From assembly GCF_018070575.1 (NCBI RefSeq), contig NZ_JAGPXN010000001.1, positions 1 to 64,000 of the forward strand: a stretch of DNA of 64,000 nucleotides, given 5' to 3'. This DNA comes from Micromonospora sp. C31 (GTDB lineage: Bacteria; Actinomycetota; Actinomycetes; Mycobacteriales; Micromonosporaceae). Numbering within the stretch: the first letter of the stretch is position 1; every line of letters starts with the position of its first letter. Positions 26,498 to 36,327 of this stretch are shown piece by piece. The position numbers and the translations under genes are program-made. Below the pieces are notes generated by a model. That model had not been told where the DNA came from, did no database searches, and worked only from the letters and a program-made list of their open reading frames with translations.

Positions 26498-27697
26498 TCA
26501 GCGGGACAGCTCGGCGACCACCAAGCCGCCGCGCGCCTTCGGGGTGAACCAGGTGCTCTTGCGCGGCATCTTCTCCCGCGCCAGGTTCACGGCGACGAAG
26601 TCGTCCACCGTCACCGGGGCGACCAGCACCGCCAGCTCGGCCCGCCCCGCGTCGACCTCGCCGGTCAACCAGCTCGCCGGATAGTCGCCGCCGACGTAGG
26701 TGATCCGCTTGTCGCCCGGGTCGAGCCCGAGCGCGTCACGCAGCAGCAGCCGCTCGACCAGGGCGTGGTCCAGGTTCTCCAGCCGGTTGTCGCCGACGTG
26801 CGGCAGGGTGACCGCGTACCCCCGGCCGGTGAGGCGAAGGTGGACGGTGCCGCCGGTCGCCGGGACCTCGACCGGGCCGTCGATCGGGCTGATCTCCGCG
26901 CCGGCGGCGCGCAGCCGGGCGAGCAGGTCGTCGGCGGTGGTGGTCAACTCGCTGACCAGCCGGTTGTAGGGCTGGATCGCCACCGACGCCGGGGTCGTGA
27001 CCACCGACAGGAAGCGCGGCAGCCCGCCGGTCTGCGCGGCCAGGCTGCGGTGGTTGCCGTCGGCCACGACCAGCTCGCCGCCGCCCGCCAGGGCCGTCAG
27101 CTCGTCCTGGCGCGGGCCCGGCCCGAGCAGCCAGATGGCGTGCGTGCGCCCGGCCTGGTCGGTGTCGGTCGCCGCCGGCGCCCCGGCCACGTCGGTCGCC
27201 GCCGCGAGGGCGGCGTGCAGCTCGTCACCGCGCCCGGTCTGGAGCAGGAGTACGGGCGACAGCAGGTGCCCCAGCGCCTCGGCGAGGGCCACCCGCTCGC
27301 GCACCTTGGCGATGAAGACGTCCTCGTTGCGGATGACCAGACCGGGCTCGTCGGCGCGGGTGGAGATCTGGTCGGTGTCGACCATGGCGAAGATCCCGTA
27401 CGCGTTCTCCTCCCCCGGCGCGCTGATCCGGTAGAGGACCACGACCTGCTCCGCCGGGGTGTAGCTGCCGTCGGCCTTGGCCTCGGCGAGCCGGGTCACC
27501 GCGTCCGGCAGGGCGTCGAGGAAGGACCTCCCCAGGCTCTCCGGCGCCCGGTGCGGCATCTCGATGCCGAGGGCACTGTGCGGGTTCGCCTCGATGATCG
27601 CGGTGATCTCCGCGTCGTCTGCGAACTCGTCGTAGTTCTGCGCGCCGGTGCCGCCAGTGGTGATCCAGGCCCGGGCGATCGGATGCACGACCGTCAT
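26498..27697 (-). CDS. DUF1015 family protein
   Basis: A 399-aa soluble protein; the start is the ATG at 27697, giving MTVVHPIARAW, rather than an earlier in-frame ATG. The C-terminal half carries the DUF1015-like blocks VVADGNHRSLAAQ and MPRKSTWFTPKARGGLVV. This family is widespread in bacteria and its activity is not established; the conserved DGNHR suggests a catalytic or binding site. It lies between rpiB and a small gene, all on the minus strand. Confidence 0.75.
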   Translation of the reverse strand: MTVVHPIARAWITTGGTGAQNYDEFADDAEITAIIEANPHSALGIEMPHRAPESLGRSFLDALPDAVTRLAEAKADGSYTPAEQVVVLYRISAPGEENAYGIFAMVDTDQISTRADEPGLVIRNEDVFIAKVRERVALAEALGHLLSPVLLLQTGRGDELHAALAAATDVAGAPAATDTDQAGRTHAIWLLGPGPRQDELTALAGGGELVVADGNHRSLAAQTGGLPRFLSVVTTPASVAIQPYNRLVSELTTTADDLLARLRAAGAEISPIDGPVEVPATGGTVHLRLTGRGYAVTLPHVGDNRLENLDHALVERLLLRDALGLDPGDKRITYVGGDYPASWLTGEVDAGRAELAVLVAPVTVDDFVAVNLAREKMPRKSTWFTPKARGGLVVAELSR

Positions 27698-27788
27698 GTG
27701 CGAAGACGCTACCGGCGGCGCGTGTCCCACCGACGCGGGACCCGCGCGGGGTCCACCAGATGAAAGGGCCACCGGGCGGGCGCCGGGT

Positions 27789-28136
27789 TCAGGCGGTGCG
27801 GTCGGGCCGTCCCGCCACCCGACGGTGCCGGCCGTCCGGCGCGGGGCCGACCGGCGGTCGCCGGCCCGGCCCGGCGGGGACGATCCTCCGCGGTCCCGCC
27901 GACGACGACGGCACGACCGGCCGGTGCTCCGCCGGCGGGGTGAGCCGGGAGGTGGCCGGCACGCGGGCGACGCCGACCACGATCGGCGGGGCGAGCAGGT
28001 CCACCAGGTGGGCGGGAAGGTCGGGACGGACCGTCGGCCAGCGGAAGTCGTCGACCGACCAGTACGCCGCGTCCGGGCGCTCGGTCACCCCCTCCCGGGT
28101 CGACGGAACGTCACCGGGCACACGGTGCTTGGCCAT
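27789..28136 (-). CDS. hypothetical protein, 115 aa
   Basis: The start is ATG at 28136 with GGAGG 8 nt upstream. The N-terminal 65 residues look folded (PDAAYWSVDDFRWPTVRPDL, then HLVDLLAPPIVVGVARV). The rest is Arg/Pro-rich and low-complexity, so the end could be over-long. No family is recognised. The 203-nt gap before it (28137-28339) holds no other candidate. Confidence 0.5.
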   Translation of the reverse strand: MAKHRVPGDVPSTREGVTERPDAAYWSVDDFRWPTVRPDLPAHLVDLLAPPIVVGVARVPATSRLTPPAEHRPVVPSSSAGPRRIVPAGPGRRPPVGPAPDGRHRRVAGRPDRTA

Positions 28137-28339
28137 CGGAACTGCCTCCACGAGCTGCGGGGTGCGGCCCTGCGGGTCGCTGCGGCGGACACCGGGGCCA
28201 ACGATCCCGCCACCGTCGCGGTGACGCCCCGCACTCCCTCCCCGCCTCGTCCCCGGGCGGGGCGGGGGCCCGCGCCGGAAACCCGACGCGAGCCCCTCGA
28301 TCAGCGGGAGGCGCGAGCCCTGCGATCCGGGAGGGCGGA

Positions 28340-28963
28340 TCAGTCGAACATCGGGTCGAGGTCGCGGGAGCGCTTCAGCTCGTAGAAGCCCGGGGTGCCG
28401 GCGACCAGCAGTACGCCGTCCCAGAGCCGGCCGGCGGCCTCGCCCCTCGGTGCCGGGGTGACCACCGGGCCGAAGAAGGCGACCGTGCCGCCGTCGGCAC
28501 CGGGCGCGTGGATCACCGGGGTGCCGACGTCGGTGCCGACCGGACGCATGCCGGCCTCGTGGCTGGCGCGCAGCGCCTCGTCGTGGCCGGTGCCCTCGGC
28601 GGCGTCGGCCAGCGCCGGGTCGAGCCCGACGTCGGTCAGCGCGGCCACGAACAGCTCCCGCGTGAGCTTCTCCTGCCCGAGGTGGATCCGGGTGCCCATC
28701 GCGGTGTAGAGCTTCCGGACGGCGTCCGGGCCGTGCCGCTGCTCCACCGCGACGCAGACCCGCACCGGACCCCAGCCGGCCCGCATCAGCTCCTGGTACT
28801 GCTCGGGCAGCTCCCGGCCCTCGTTGAGCACCGACAGGCTCATCACCCGGAACCGGACGTCCACGTCCCGGACCTGCTCCACCTCCAACAGCCAGCGGGA
28901 GGTGATCCACGCCCACGGGCAGAGGGGGTCGAACCACATGTCGACGGCGGCACGGTCACTCAC
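28340..28963 (-). CDS. DsbA-fold protein, Rv2466c-like (mycothiol-linked nitroreductase family)
   Basis: A 207-aa thioredoxin/DsbA-fold protein starting at GTG 28963, with AAGGGA upstream. The active-site region is WFDPLCPWAW at about residue 10-19, so it has only one cysteine; the M. tuberculosis relative has CPWC (recalled). A cis-Pro loop is seen at VGTPVIHAP. Rv2466c is a mycothiol-dependent reductase that acts under oxidative stress. This one, with a single cysteine, would need a monothiol mechanism. It is divergent from pepN by about 200 nt, as in mycobacteria. Confidence 0.8.
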   Translation of the reverse strand: MSDRAAVDMWFDPLCPWAWITSRWLLEVEQVRDVDVRFRVMSLSVLNEGRELPEQYQELMRAGWGPVRVCVAVEQRHGPDAVRKLYTAMGTRIHLGQEKLTRELFVAALTDVGLDPALADAAEGTGHDEALRASHEAGMRPVGTDVGTPVIHAPGADGGTVAFFGPVVTPAPRGEAAGRLWDGVLLVAGTPGFYELKRSRDLDPMFD

Positions 28964-29167
28964 GGCTGGTTCCCTTCGAACGGGGGTGCGCCGGCCTCCC
29001 GGCGCCTGTTGCGATCCTCACCCCCGCGGGTATCGACCGACAGCGGAATGAGAGCGTGACCTCGCCCACCACGGGGTGTTCCTGCATGGAAGACTCGAAT
29101 CCGGCCGTCACGAGCGGCCGATGACGGCGCCAACAGGGCGTGCGGCGAGACGGGATGGAGACGAAAA

Positions 29168-31726
29168 GTGCCGGGAGTGCGCAACCTGACGCAGGTCGAG
29201 GCCACGGAGCGGGCCCGCCTGCTCGACGTGACCGGATACGACATCAGTCTGGACCTCTCGTCCGCCGTACGGGCGGCCGAGGCTCGCACCTTCCACTCGC
29301 GGACCGAGGTCCGGTTCCGCTGCGCGGAACCCGGCGCGAGCACCTTCATCGAGCTGGCCGCCGACTCCGTGCGTTCCGCCACGCTGAACGGCGCCCCGGT
29401 GGACCTGGGCGACTGGTCGGCCGAGAAGGGCCTGACCCTGTCGGGACTGGACAGCGACAACACGCTGGTCGTCGAGGCGGACTTCGCGTACTCGAACAGC
29501 GGGCAGGGCCTGCACCGCGCCGTCGACCCGGTCGACGGCGAGACCTACCTCTACAGCCAGTTCGAGACGGCCGACGCCCAGCGGGTCTTCGCCTGCTTCG
29601 ACCAGCCCGACCTGAAGAGCGTCTACACCTGGCACGCCACCGTCCCGGAGCACTGGAAGGTGGTCTCCAACATGCCCGTGCAGCGGGAGGAGGCGGCGGG
29701 CGACGGGCTGAAGACGGTCCACCTCGCCACCTCGGTGCGGATGAGCACCTACATCACCGCCCTCTGCGCCGGGCCGTACCACGAGGTGCGCGACAGCCAC
29801 GACGGCATCGACCTGGGCGCGTTCTGCCGGGCCTCGATGGCGCCGCACCTCGACTCGGACGACCTCTTCCTGGTCACCAAGCAGGGCTTCGACTTCTTCC
29901 ACGAGCAGTTCGGCGTGCGCTACCCGCTGCCCAAGTACGACCAGCTGTGGGTGCCCGACTTCAACGCCGGCGCGATGGAGAACTTCGGCTGCGTCACGCA
30001 CGCCGAGGCGCACTACCTCTTCCGCTCACAGGTCACCGACTACGAGTACGAGCAGCGGGCCAACACGATCCTGCACGAGCTGGCGCACATGTGGTTCGGT
30101 GACCTGGTCACCATGCGCTGGTGGAACGACCTGTGGCTCAACGAGTCGTTCGCCGAGTGGGCCAGCCACTGGTGCAACACCCACGCCACCCGCTTCACCG
30201 AGGCCTGGACGACGTTCCTGTCCATCCGGAAGAACTGGGGCTACCGCCAGGACCAGCTCTCCTCCACCCACCCGGTCTACTGCGAGATGCCGGACCTGGA
30301 GGCGGTCGAGGTCAACTTCGACGGCATCACCTACGCCAAGGGCGCGAGCGTGCTCAAGCAGCTGGTCGCGTACGTCGGCGAGGAGCCGTTCCTGGCCGGG
30401 CTGCGGGCCTACTTCGCCAAGCACGCCTGGGGCAACGCCACCTTCGACGACCTGCTCTCCGAGCTGGAGGCGGCCTCCGGCCGGGAACTGCGCAAGTTCG
30501 CCGCCCAGTGGCTGGAGACGGCGCAGGTCAACACCCTGCGGCCGGAGCTGACGATCGGTGCGGACGGCACGTACGAGCAGGTGTCCGTGCGCCAGGAGGC
30601 GCCGGTCGGGCACCCGACGCTGCGTACCCACCGGATCGGGGTGGGCCTCTACGACCTGACCGACGGCCGGCTGGTCCGCCGCGAGCGCTACGAGGTCGAC
30701 GTCGCCGGCGAGCGCACCGAGCTGCCCGCGCTGCGCGGCGTGCCCGCCGCCGACGTGCTGCTGCTCAACGACGACGACCTCACCTACACGAAGCTGCGCC
30801 TCGACGAGCGGTCGATGGCCACCGTGGTGCAGCACATCGCCGGCTTCGAGTCGTCGCTGGCCCGCGCGCTGTGCTGGACCGCCGCGTGGGACATGACCCG
30901 CGACGCCGAGCTGGCCGCCCGCGACTACGTGGCGCTGGTGCTGGCGGGGCTGCCCGCGGAGACCGACATCAACCTGGTCAACGCCGCCCTGCGGCAGACC
31001 AAGTCGACGCTCACCTTCTACGTCGACCCGGTTTGGGCGCCGACCGGCTGGGCGGAGCTGGCCCGCACCGCGCGGACGACGCTGGCGGCGGCGGAGCCGG
31101 GTAGCGGCTTCCAGCTGACCTGGGCCCGCGCGTACGCCACGGCGGCCCGCTCGGCCGAGGACCTGGCCATCCTGCGTGGCTGGCTGGCCGGCGCCGACGT
31201 CCCGGCCGGCCTGTCCATCGACACCGAGCTGCGCTGGGCCGTGCTGGACGCGCTGGTCGCCAACGGCGCGGCCGGTCCCGCCGACATCGAGGCCGAGCTG
31301 GCCGGGGACCGCACGTCCAGTGGCGAGCGGGAGGCCGCGTACGCGCACGCGCTGGTGCCGACGGCGGAGAACAAGGCCGCCGTGTGGGCCCAGCTGACCG
31401 GCCCGGAGCCGCTGCCGAACTGGCGTAACCGGGCCCTGTTGCAGGGCCTCACCCACCCGGCGCAGATCGAGCTGGCGGCGCCCTACCGGGAGAAGTACTT
31501 CGCCACGGTGGCCCAGGTGTGGGGCAGCCGGGACAGCGAGCCGGCGCAGGAGTTCGCGCAGCTGGCGTACCCGGCGTTCCTGGTGGACGACGACACCGTG
31601 GCGGCCACCGACGAGTGGCTGGCCGGCGACGGCCACCCGGCGTCGCTGCGGCGGCTGGTGGCGGAGGGCCGCGACGGCGTCGTGCGCGCCCTGCGGGCCC
31701 GCGAGCGGGACGCCCGCAGCGCCTGA
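29168..31726 (+). CDS. pepN: aminopeptidase N (M1 family)
   Basis: An 852-aa zinc metallopeptidase from GTG 29168. It has the exopeptidase signature GAMENFG (about residue 270) and the zinc site HELAHMWFGDLVT plus the Glu of WLNESFAEWAS 18-19 residues on. The ERAP1-like C-terminal helical domain is complete. It removes N-terminal amino acids from peptides in the cytoplasm. Length and motif order are normal for actinobacterial PepN. It is followed by a perfect 19-bp terminator. Confidence 0.97.
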   Translation: MPGVRNLTQVEATERARLLDVTGYDISLDLSSAVRAAEARTFHSRTEVRFRCAEPGASTFIELAADSVRSATLNGAPVDLGDWSAEKGLTLSGLDSDNTLVVEADFAYSNSGQGLHRAVDPVDGETYLYSQFETADAQRVFACFDQPDLKSVYTWHATVPEHWKVVSNMPVQREEAAGDGLKTVHLATSVRMSTYITALCAGPYHEVRDSHDGIDLGAFCRASMAPHLDSDDLFLVTKQGFDFFHEQFGVRYPLPKYDQLWVPDFNAGAMENFGCVTHAEAHYLFRSQVTDYEYEQRANTILHELAHMWFGDLVTMRWWNDLWLNESFAEWASHWCNTHATRFTEAWTTFLSIRKNWGYRQDQLSSTHPVYCEMPDLEAVEVNFDGITYAKGASVLKQLVAYVGEEPFLAGLRAYFAKHAWGNATFDDLLSELEAASGRELRKFAAQWLETAQVNTLRPELTIGADGTYEQVSVRQEAPVGHPTLRTHRIGVGLYDLTDGRLVRRERYEVDVAGERTELPALRGVPAADVLLLNDDDLTYTKLRLDERSMATVVQHIAGFESSLARALCWTAAWDMTRDAELAARDYVALVLAGLPAETDINLVNAALRQTKSTLTFYVDPVWAPTGWAELARTARTTLAAAEPGSGFQLTWARAYATAARSAEDLAILRGWLAGADVPAGLSIDTELRWAVLDALVANGAAGPADIEAELAGDRTSSGEREAAYAHALVPTAENKAAVWAQLTGPEPLPNWRNRALLQGLTHPAQIELAAPYREKYFATVAQVWGSRDSEPAQEFAQLAYPAFLVDDDTVAATDEWLAGDGHPASLRRLVAEGRDGVVRALRARERDARSA

Positions 31727-31738
31727 CGTACGCGTCAC

Positions 31739-31779
31739 ACGGTGAAGCCCGGCCCGCTGTGCGGGCCGGGCTTCACCGT
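31739..31779. terminator. strong bidirectional terminator after pepN
   Basis: Perfect 19-bp inverted repeat, arms 31739-31757 and 31761-31779, with a 3-nt TGT loop. It lies between convergent pepN and the DUF5130 gene and probably serves both. Confidence 0.85.
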
Positions 31780-31803
31780 CAGGTGCGGGTGGGCTCGGGT
31801 CGG

Positions 31804-32205
31804 TCAGCCCTTGCCGGCGTGGCTGGCGAGCTGGTCGAGGCCGTTGATGATGCCGCCGGCCAGGTCGCCGCCGCCGAACGCCGCCACCATGGAGAGCGCG
31901 GCGAGCCGGGCGTACGTGTCGGGGATGCGCTTGCGGGCCTGCCGACCGGTGACGATCTCCAGCTGCCGCTGGTTGGGCGACACCGCGATCAGGACCGACA
32001 GGTCGGGCTCGGCGAGCTGGCGGTGCAGTCGCTCGGCGTGCTCCCGGATCGGCTCGTCGAGGCCGCCGACGAAGACCGAGAAGACCAGGCCGGTGCCCTG
32101 GTCGGCCAGGCGCAGGGCCTCGTCGATGCGCAGCAGCTGGCGGGTCGAGAACGGCCCGTCCAGCACCTCGGGCGGGTTTCCCGCCTGCTTCTCACCAACG
32201 GTCAC
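31804..32205 (-). CDS. DUF5130 / Rv2468c-like protein
   Basis: A 133-aa protein; GTG at 32205 with GGAGG 5 nt upstream, inside the end of the preceding gene. It has a TPM-like alpha/beta pattern: FSTRQLLRIDEAL, then FSVFVGGLDE, then SVLIAVSPNQRQLEIVTG and a C-terminal glycine-rich helix pair. The position next to pepN matches M. tuberculosis Rv2468c (recalled). Role unknown; TPM-like domains are often periplasmic or membrane-linked, but no signal peptide is present here. Confidence 0.75.
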   Translation of the reverse strand: MTVGEKQAGNPPEVLDGPFSTRQLLRIDEALRLADQGTGLVFSVFVGGLDEPIREHAERLHRQLAEPDLSVLIAVSPNQRQLEIVTGRQARKRIPDTYARLAALSMVAAFGGGDLAGGIINGLDQLASHAGKG

Positions 32206-32500
32206 TTGCGCCTCCGGTTCCACCGGCCGGCGGCTCGACGCCGGCCCGCTCGAGCTTGTGGCTGGTCAGCGCCGGCGCCTGCGCGCCCGCTGCCAGGGCG
32301 GTGCCGGCCGAGTCGGCCAGCTGCTCCGGCCGGCCCAGGAACCAGACCGGAGTGAAGTCGAAGGGCCGGCCCGGTCGGTAGCGCTTTGCGCCGCCACCGC
32401 CGCCACGGCTACCGGCGTACGCCAGACCGGCGATCACCAGCACCGCGGCCGCCGGGATGCCGACGAAGACCAGCAACGTCTCGGTTACAGACAATCCCAA
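32192..32500 (-). CDS. small single-pass membrane protein
   Basis: A 102-aa protein from ATG 32500. The hydrophobic segment is about residues 8-28 (TLLVFVGIPAAAVLVIAGLAYAG), followed by a Gly/Arg hinge, the conserved-looking RYRPGRPFDFTPVWFLGRPEQL and a disordered tail. It overlaps the start of the DUF5130 gene by 14 nt, so the two form an operon. It probably has the N-terminus outside and the tail in the cytoplasm. Function unknown. Confidence 0.75.
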   Translation of the reverse strand: MGLSVTETLLVFVGIPAAAVLVIAGLAYAGSRGGGGGAKRYRPGRPFDFTPVWFLGRPEQLADSAGTALAAGAQAPALTSHKLERAGVEPPAGGTGGASDRW

Positions 32501-32549
32501 CGCCCCCAGGCGGAAGAAGAGACCTCAAGGATCCGGGTCGGGTGGACGA

Positions 32550-34013
32550 TCATGGCGCCGACCGCCCGACACCGCTGCCATTCACGTTAGCGGAGCCCAC
32601 GGCCCGCCAGATTGCGGGGTGGCGATCCCATCCGCCACTGGAGTGCTCCAGTTGCGCAGCGGTGGCGATCAACCTCGCGTCGTCGCCGTACCGGCCGGTC
32701 AGCAGGACCCCCACCGGCAGCCCCTCGGCGGTGACGCCCACCGGCAGCGACACGGACGGATCGCCCGTGACGTTGAAGACGGCGCAGTACGGCGAGAACC
32801 GGCGTTGCCGGTCGAAGTCCTCGGCCGGGTCGCCGCCTGCGGCGAACCAGCCCAGCGGCGCCTGCGGCGCGGCGAGGGTGGGGCAGAGCAGCAGGTCGCA
32901 GCCGGCGGTGCGGCGCACGCCGAGGCGTACCTGCGCCTGGAGTTCGCCGAGCGTGGCGGTGAGGGTGCCGGCGGAGATCTCCGCGCCCCGGGCGCGCAGG
33001 TGGCGGGTCAGCGGCAGCAGTGCGCTCTCCTGCCCGGGCGGCACGGGCGCGAGCGCGAGCACGTACCAGACGATCTCGAACAGTGGCCACACGGCGGGCC
33101 CGAGGGGCGCGGGGACGTCGACCACCTCGTGGCCGGCGGCGGTGAGCAGCGCCGCGGCCCGTTCCACGGCGGCGAGGCAGTCGGGGTGCACCGGCTCGTC
33201 GGCGAGCATCGGGGCGGTGAACCGCCCGACCCGCAGCCGCCCCGGGTCGGCCGCCCGGGCCGCGCCGAGCCAGCCGCCGGCGGGCGCGGCGGGCGCCAGG
33301 TAGGGCTCGCCGGGCACCGGCCGGGCCAGCACGTCGAGCAGCGCCGCCACGTCGGCGACCGTACGCCCGATCGGCCCGTTGGTCGGCAGGCCGAAGGCGC
33401 CGGAGCCGACCGGCCCGCCGGAGACCAGGCCCCGGCTCGGCTTGTAGCCGACCAGGCCGCACAGCGACGCGGGGATGCGCAGCGAGCCGCCGCCGTCGGA
33501 GCCCTGGGCGACCGGCACCAGCCCGGCGGCGACGGCCGCCGCCGCCCCTCCGCTGGAGCCACCGGCGGTGTACGCCAGGTCCCACGGATTGCGGGCCGGC
33601 GGCGCGACCAGCCCCTCCGAGTAGAGCGAACAGCCCAGCTCGGAGGTGGTGGTCTTACCAAGGCTCACCAGCCCGGCCGTCGCCATGAACCGGACCACGT
33701 CGGCGTCCACCGGCGGCACGAAGTCGGCGAACGCCGCCGAACCGAAGGTGGTGCGCACCCCGGCGGTGAGGGTGAGGTCCTTGATCGCGGTCGGCACGCC
33801 GTGCAACGGGCCGCGCTCGTCGGCGGGGACGGCATCGGCGGCGCGGGCCGCCGCGCGGGCCCGATCGCCGGTGACCGTGACGAACGCGCCGACGGTGTCG
33901 CCGAGCGCGTCGATCCGGGTCAGGTGGTGCTCGACCAGCTCCAGGCTGGACAGTTCGCCGCCGGCGACGGCGGCGGCCTGCTCCAGCGCGGTCAGGTCGT
34001 GCGGCTCGGCCAT
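32550..34013 (-). CDS. amidase-signature enzyme
   Basis: A 487-aa protein; ATG at 34013 ([10 protein letters not shown]). It has the amidase-signature Ser-cisSer-Lys triad: Lys in PTAIKDLT, cis-Ser in [14 protein letters not shown] and the nucleophile Ser in [13 protein letters not shown]. These enzymes hydrolyse amides, but the substrate is not predictable. It is on the same strand as the downstream small membrane operon, 49 nt from its start. It is not the typical kynurenine formamidase fold, so it does not obviously fill the gap in the tryptophan pathway encoded at 35-46 kb. Confidence 0.88.
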   Translation of the reverse strand: MAEPHDLTALEQAAAVAGGELSSLELVEHHLTRIDALGDTVGAFVTVTGDRARAAARAADAVPADERGPLHGVPTAIKDLTLTAGVRTTFGSAAFADFVPPVDADVVRFMATAGLVSLGKTTTSELGCSLYSEGLVAPPARNPWDLAYTAGGSSGGAAAAVAAGLVPVAQGSDGGGSLRIPASLCGLVGYKPSRGLVSGGPVGSGAFGLPTNGPIGRTVADVAALLDVLARPVPGEPYLAPAAPAGGWLGAARAADPGRLRVGRFTAPMLADEPVHPDCLAAVERAAALLTAAGHEVVDVPAPLGPAVWPLFEIVWYVLALAPVPPGQESALLPLTRHLRARGAEISAGTLTATLGELQAQVRLGVRRTAGCDLLLCPTLAAPQAPLGWFAAGGDPAEDFDRQRRFSPYCAVFNVTGDPSVSLPVGVTAEGLPVGVLLTGRYGDDARLIATAAQLEHSSGGWDRHPAIWRAVGSANVNGSGVGRSAP

Positions 34014-34224
34014 CCCCTCATCCTGCCCGCCCGTCCCCCGCTCCGCCGCACGACACGACCGGCCGGTGCGTGCGCCGCGCGCCATATCCCCCTGACATGA
34101 CCACTTAGGGATGACCGCCCACCGGCGCCCGGGACGGAGGATGGACATCGATCGATGGCGATCACTGTCCACCGGTGGCCCCGCAGTCACGCCACCGACC
34201 CCCACCCCCGCAGGGAGCGTCGCC

Positions 34225-35163
34225 GTGCAACCTGTACCTGCTCTGCACCCCGTCCCCGGCCGTCGCTGGTCGGCGCGCGCCACCCGGCCGCTGCTGGCCC
34301 TCGTCCTGGTCGGCGCGAGCCTGACCGCCACTCCCGCCGCACCGGCCGGTGCCCAGGACGTGTCTCGGGCCGCGCCGCTCGCCGCCAACCCGTACGAGCG
34401 GGGCCCCGCTCCCACCGTGGCCAGCATCGAGGCCACCCGCGGTCCGTTCGCCACCGCGCAGACCACCGTCTCCGCCAGCAGCGTCAGCGGCTTCGGCGGC
34501 GGAACGATCTACTACCCGACCAGCACCGCCGAGGGCACCTTCGGCGCGGTCGCCATCTCACCCGGCTTCACCGCTCGCCAGACCTCGGTCGCGTGGCTCG
34601 GCCCCCGCCTGGCCTCGCAGGGCTTCGTCGTCATCACCATCGACACCCGTTCGGTGTGGGACCAGCCGGTCAGCCGGGGCACCCAACTGCTGGCCGCCCT
34701 GGACTACCTGACCAACACCAGCACCGTACGCACCCGCATCGACCGCGACCGGCTCGCGGTGATGGGGCACTCGATGGGCGGCGGGGGCAGCCTGTCGGCG
34801 GCCAGCACCAGGCCCGCGTTGCAGGCGGCGATCCCGCTGACCGGCTGGCACACCCAGAAGAGCTGGTCGTCGGTGCGCGTACCGACCCTGGTCATCGGGG
34901 CCGAGAACGACACCGTCGCCCCCGTCTCGTCGCACTCTGAGCCGTTCTACACCAGCATGCCGACCACCCTCGACAAGGCGTACCTGGAGCTGAACGCGGC
35001 CAGCCACTCCGCGCCCACCTCGTCGAACGTCACGGTGGCGAAGTACAGCATCTCCTGGCTCAAGCGGTTCGTCGACGACGACACCCGCTACGAGCAGTTC
35101 CTCTGCCCGGCCCCCCGGGGCTCAACGATCGAGGAGTACCGGGACACCTGCCCGCACTCCTGA
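34225..35163 (+). CDS. secreted polyester hydrolase (bacterial cutinase / PETase-like)
   Basis: A 312-aa protein; GTG at 34225 with GGGAG about 8 nt upstream. The signal peptide (about 1-42) ends near [10 protein letters not shown]. The mature part follows Thermobifida-type cutinases and Ideonella PETase closely: [60 protein letters not shown]. Catalytic residues are Ser in GHSMGGGG, Asp in ENDTVAPV and His in [12 protein letters not shown]-terminal Cys pair (FLCPAP and DTCPHS) fits the conserved disulfide. The residue after the catalytic His is Ser, as in Ideonella PETase; most cutinases have Phe there. It should act on cutin-like or aliphatic/aromatic polyesters outside the cell. Confidence 0.92.
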   Translation: MQPVPALHPVPGRRWSARATRPLLALVLVGASLTATPAAPAGAQDVSRAAPLAANPYERGPAPTVASIEATRGPFATAQTTVSASSVSGFGGGTIYYPTSTAEGTFGAVAISPGFTARQTSVAWLGPRLASQGFVVITIDTRSVWDQPVSRGTQLLAALDYLTNTSTVRTRIDRDRLAVMGHSMGGGGSLSAASTRPALQAAIPLTGWHTQKSWSSVRVPTLVIGAENDTVAPVSSHSEPFYTSMPTTLDKAYLELNAASHSAPTSSNVTVAKYSISWLKRFVDDDTRYEQFLCPAPRGSTIEEYRDTCPHS

Positions 35164-35172
35164 ACCGCACGC

Positions 35173-35214
35173 TCCGGAGCCGTCGCGCGCACTGGGGGCC
35201 GCGACGGCTCCGGA
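35173..35214. terminator. bidirectional hairpin terminator
   Basis: Perfect 15-bp arms TCCGGAGCCGTCGCG (35173-35187) and CGCGACGGCTCCGGA (35200-35214), 10 nt after the polyester hydrolase stop and 88 nt from the end of the tryptophan operon on the other strand. Confidence 0.8.
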
Positions 35215-35301
35215 TCCACCCCCGCGAGCCGCACCCGGAGCGCCGCCGGCCGGCGGGTCCCGGCTGAGCCGCCGCAGCCCTGCCGCGCGCCGCAGCGGGC
35301 C

Positions 35302-36327
35302 TCAGGTACGGGTGCCGAGGAACCGCAGCGCGTTGCCGCCGAGCAGCAGACCACGCTGCTCCCCGGTGAGGAAGTCCGCCTCGCGCACCACCCGGCCGAC
35401 CGGCCGCTCCCCCAGCGGGTACGGGTAGTCGCTGCCGACGAGCACCCGCTCGGCGCCCATCGTGTCGACCAGCAGCCGCAGCGCGGGTGCGGAGAAGACC
35501 ACCGAGTCGACGCAGAACCGGTCGACGTACGAGCTGGGCGGGGCGGTGGAGGCACCGCGTACCAGGTCGCCCCGGCGGTGCCAGGCGTTGTCGGCCCGGC
35601 CCAGCCAGAACGGGAAGCTGCCGCCGCCGTGCGCGAAGCAGATCCGCAGCGTGTCGGGCACCCGGTCGAAGACACCGCCGAGGATCAGCGCCAGCACCGA
35701 CAGGTGCGTCTCGGCCGGCATCCCGGCGAGCCAGCGGGCCATCCACCGGTCCAGCCGGGGGCCGCCCGGCATGTCCCACGGATGCACGAAGACCGGGGCG
35801 CCCACCTCGGCGCAGTGCGTCAGGAACTCCACGATCCCGGCGTCGTCGAGGTCGCGGTCCCCGACGTGGTTGCCGATCTCCACCCCGGCGTGCCCGGCCG
35901 CGAGGCAACGGTCCAGCTCGGTGCAGGCCGCCTCCGGGTCCTGCAACGGCACCTGGCAGAACGGCACCAGCCGGTCGCCGCCGGCGGCGGTGACCTCCAG
36001 GGTCAGGTCGTTGAAGATCCGCGCGACCTTCACCGCCTGGTCGGCGGGACGGTCGTAGCTGAAGAAGACCGGGGTGGGCGAGACGACCTGCACGTCCACG
36101 CCGTCGGCGGCCATGTCGCCGAGCCTGGTCGGCGCGTCCCAGCACTCCGCCCCGACGGGGCGGAACTCCGTCTCCCCCACCATGATCATGGCGGCCCGTT
36201 CGGAGTCGACCCGCAGCCAGGGCCAGCCGGACCCGCCGCACGCCGCGCCGAGGTCCGGCCACCCCTTCGGTACGACGTGCGTGTGCACGTCGACCACCGG
36301 AGGCCGCGCCTGCCCGGGATCGCGCAT
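35302..36327 (-). CDS. 2-amino-3-carboxymuconate-6-semialdehyde decarboxylase (ACMSD)
   Basis: A 341-aa amidohydrolase-superfamily decarboxylase. Metal ligands are visible: His-x-His in VVDVHTHVVP, His in VFVHPWDMPG, His in CFAHGGGSFP, Asp in LVGSDYPYPLGE. It converts 2-amino-3-carboxymuconate semialdehyde to 2-aminomuconate semialdehyde, steering 3-hydroxyanthranilate towards acetyl-CoA instead of quinolinate. It is the last gene of the operon; its ATG at 36327 overlaps the dioxygenase stop (TGATG). Confidence 0.93.
   Translation of the reverse strand: MRDPGQARPPVVDVHTHVVPKGWPDLGAACGGSGWPWLRVDSERAAMIMVGETEFRPVGAECWDAPTRLGDMAADGVDVQVVSPTPVFFSYDRPADQAVKVARIFNDLTLEVTAAGGDRLVPFCQVPLQDPEAACTELDRCLAAGHAGVEIGNHVGDRDLDDAGIVEFLTHCAEVGAPVFVHPWDMPGGPRLDRWMARWLAGMPAETHLSVLALILGGVFDRVPDTLRICFAHGGGSFPFWLGRADNAWHRRGDLVRGASTAPPSSYVDRFCVDSVVFSAPALRLLVDTMGAERVLVGSDYPYPLGERPVGRVVREADFLTGEQRGLLLGGNALRFLGTRT

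Noticed and set aside
25832..27763. 643-codon plus-strand frame across rpiB and the DUF1015 gene
   Set aside because: Spans two well-supported minus-strand genes and has no ribosome site or domain.
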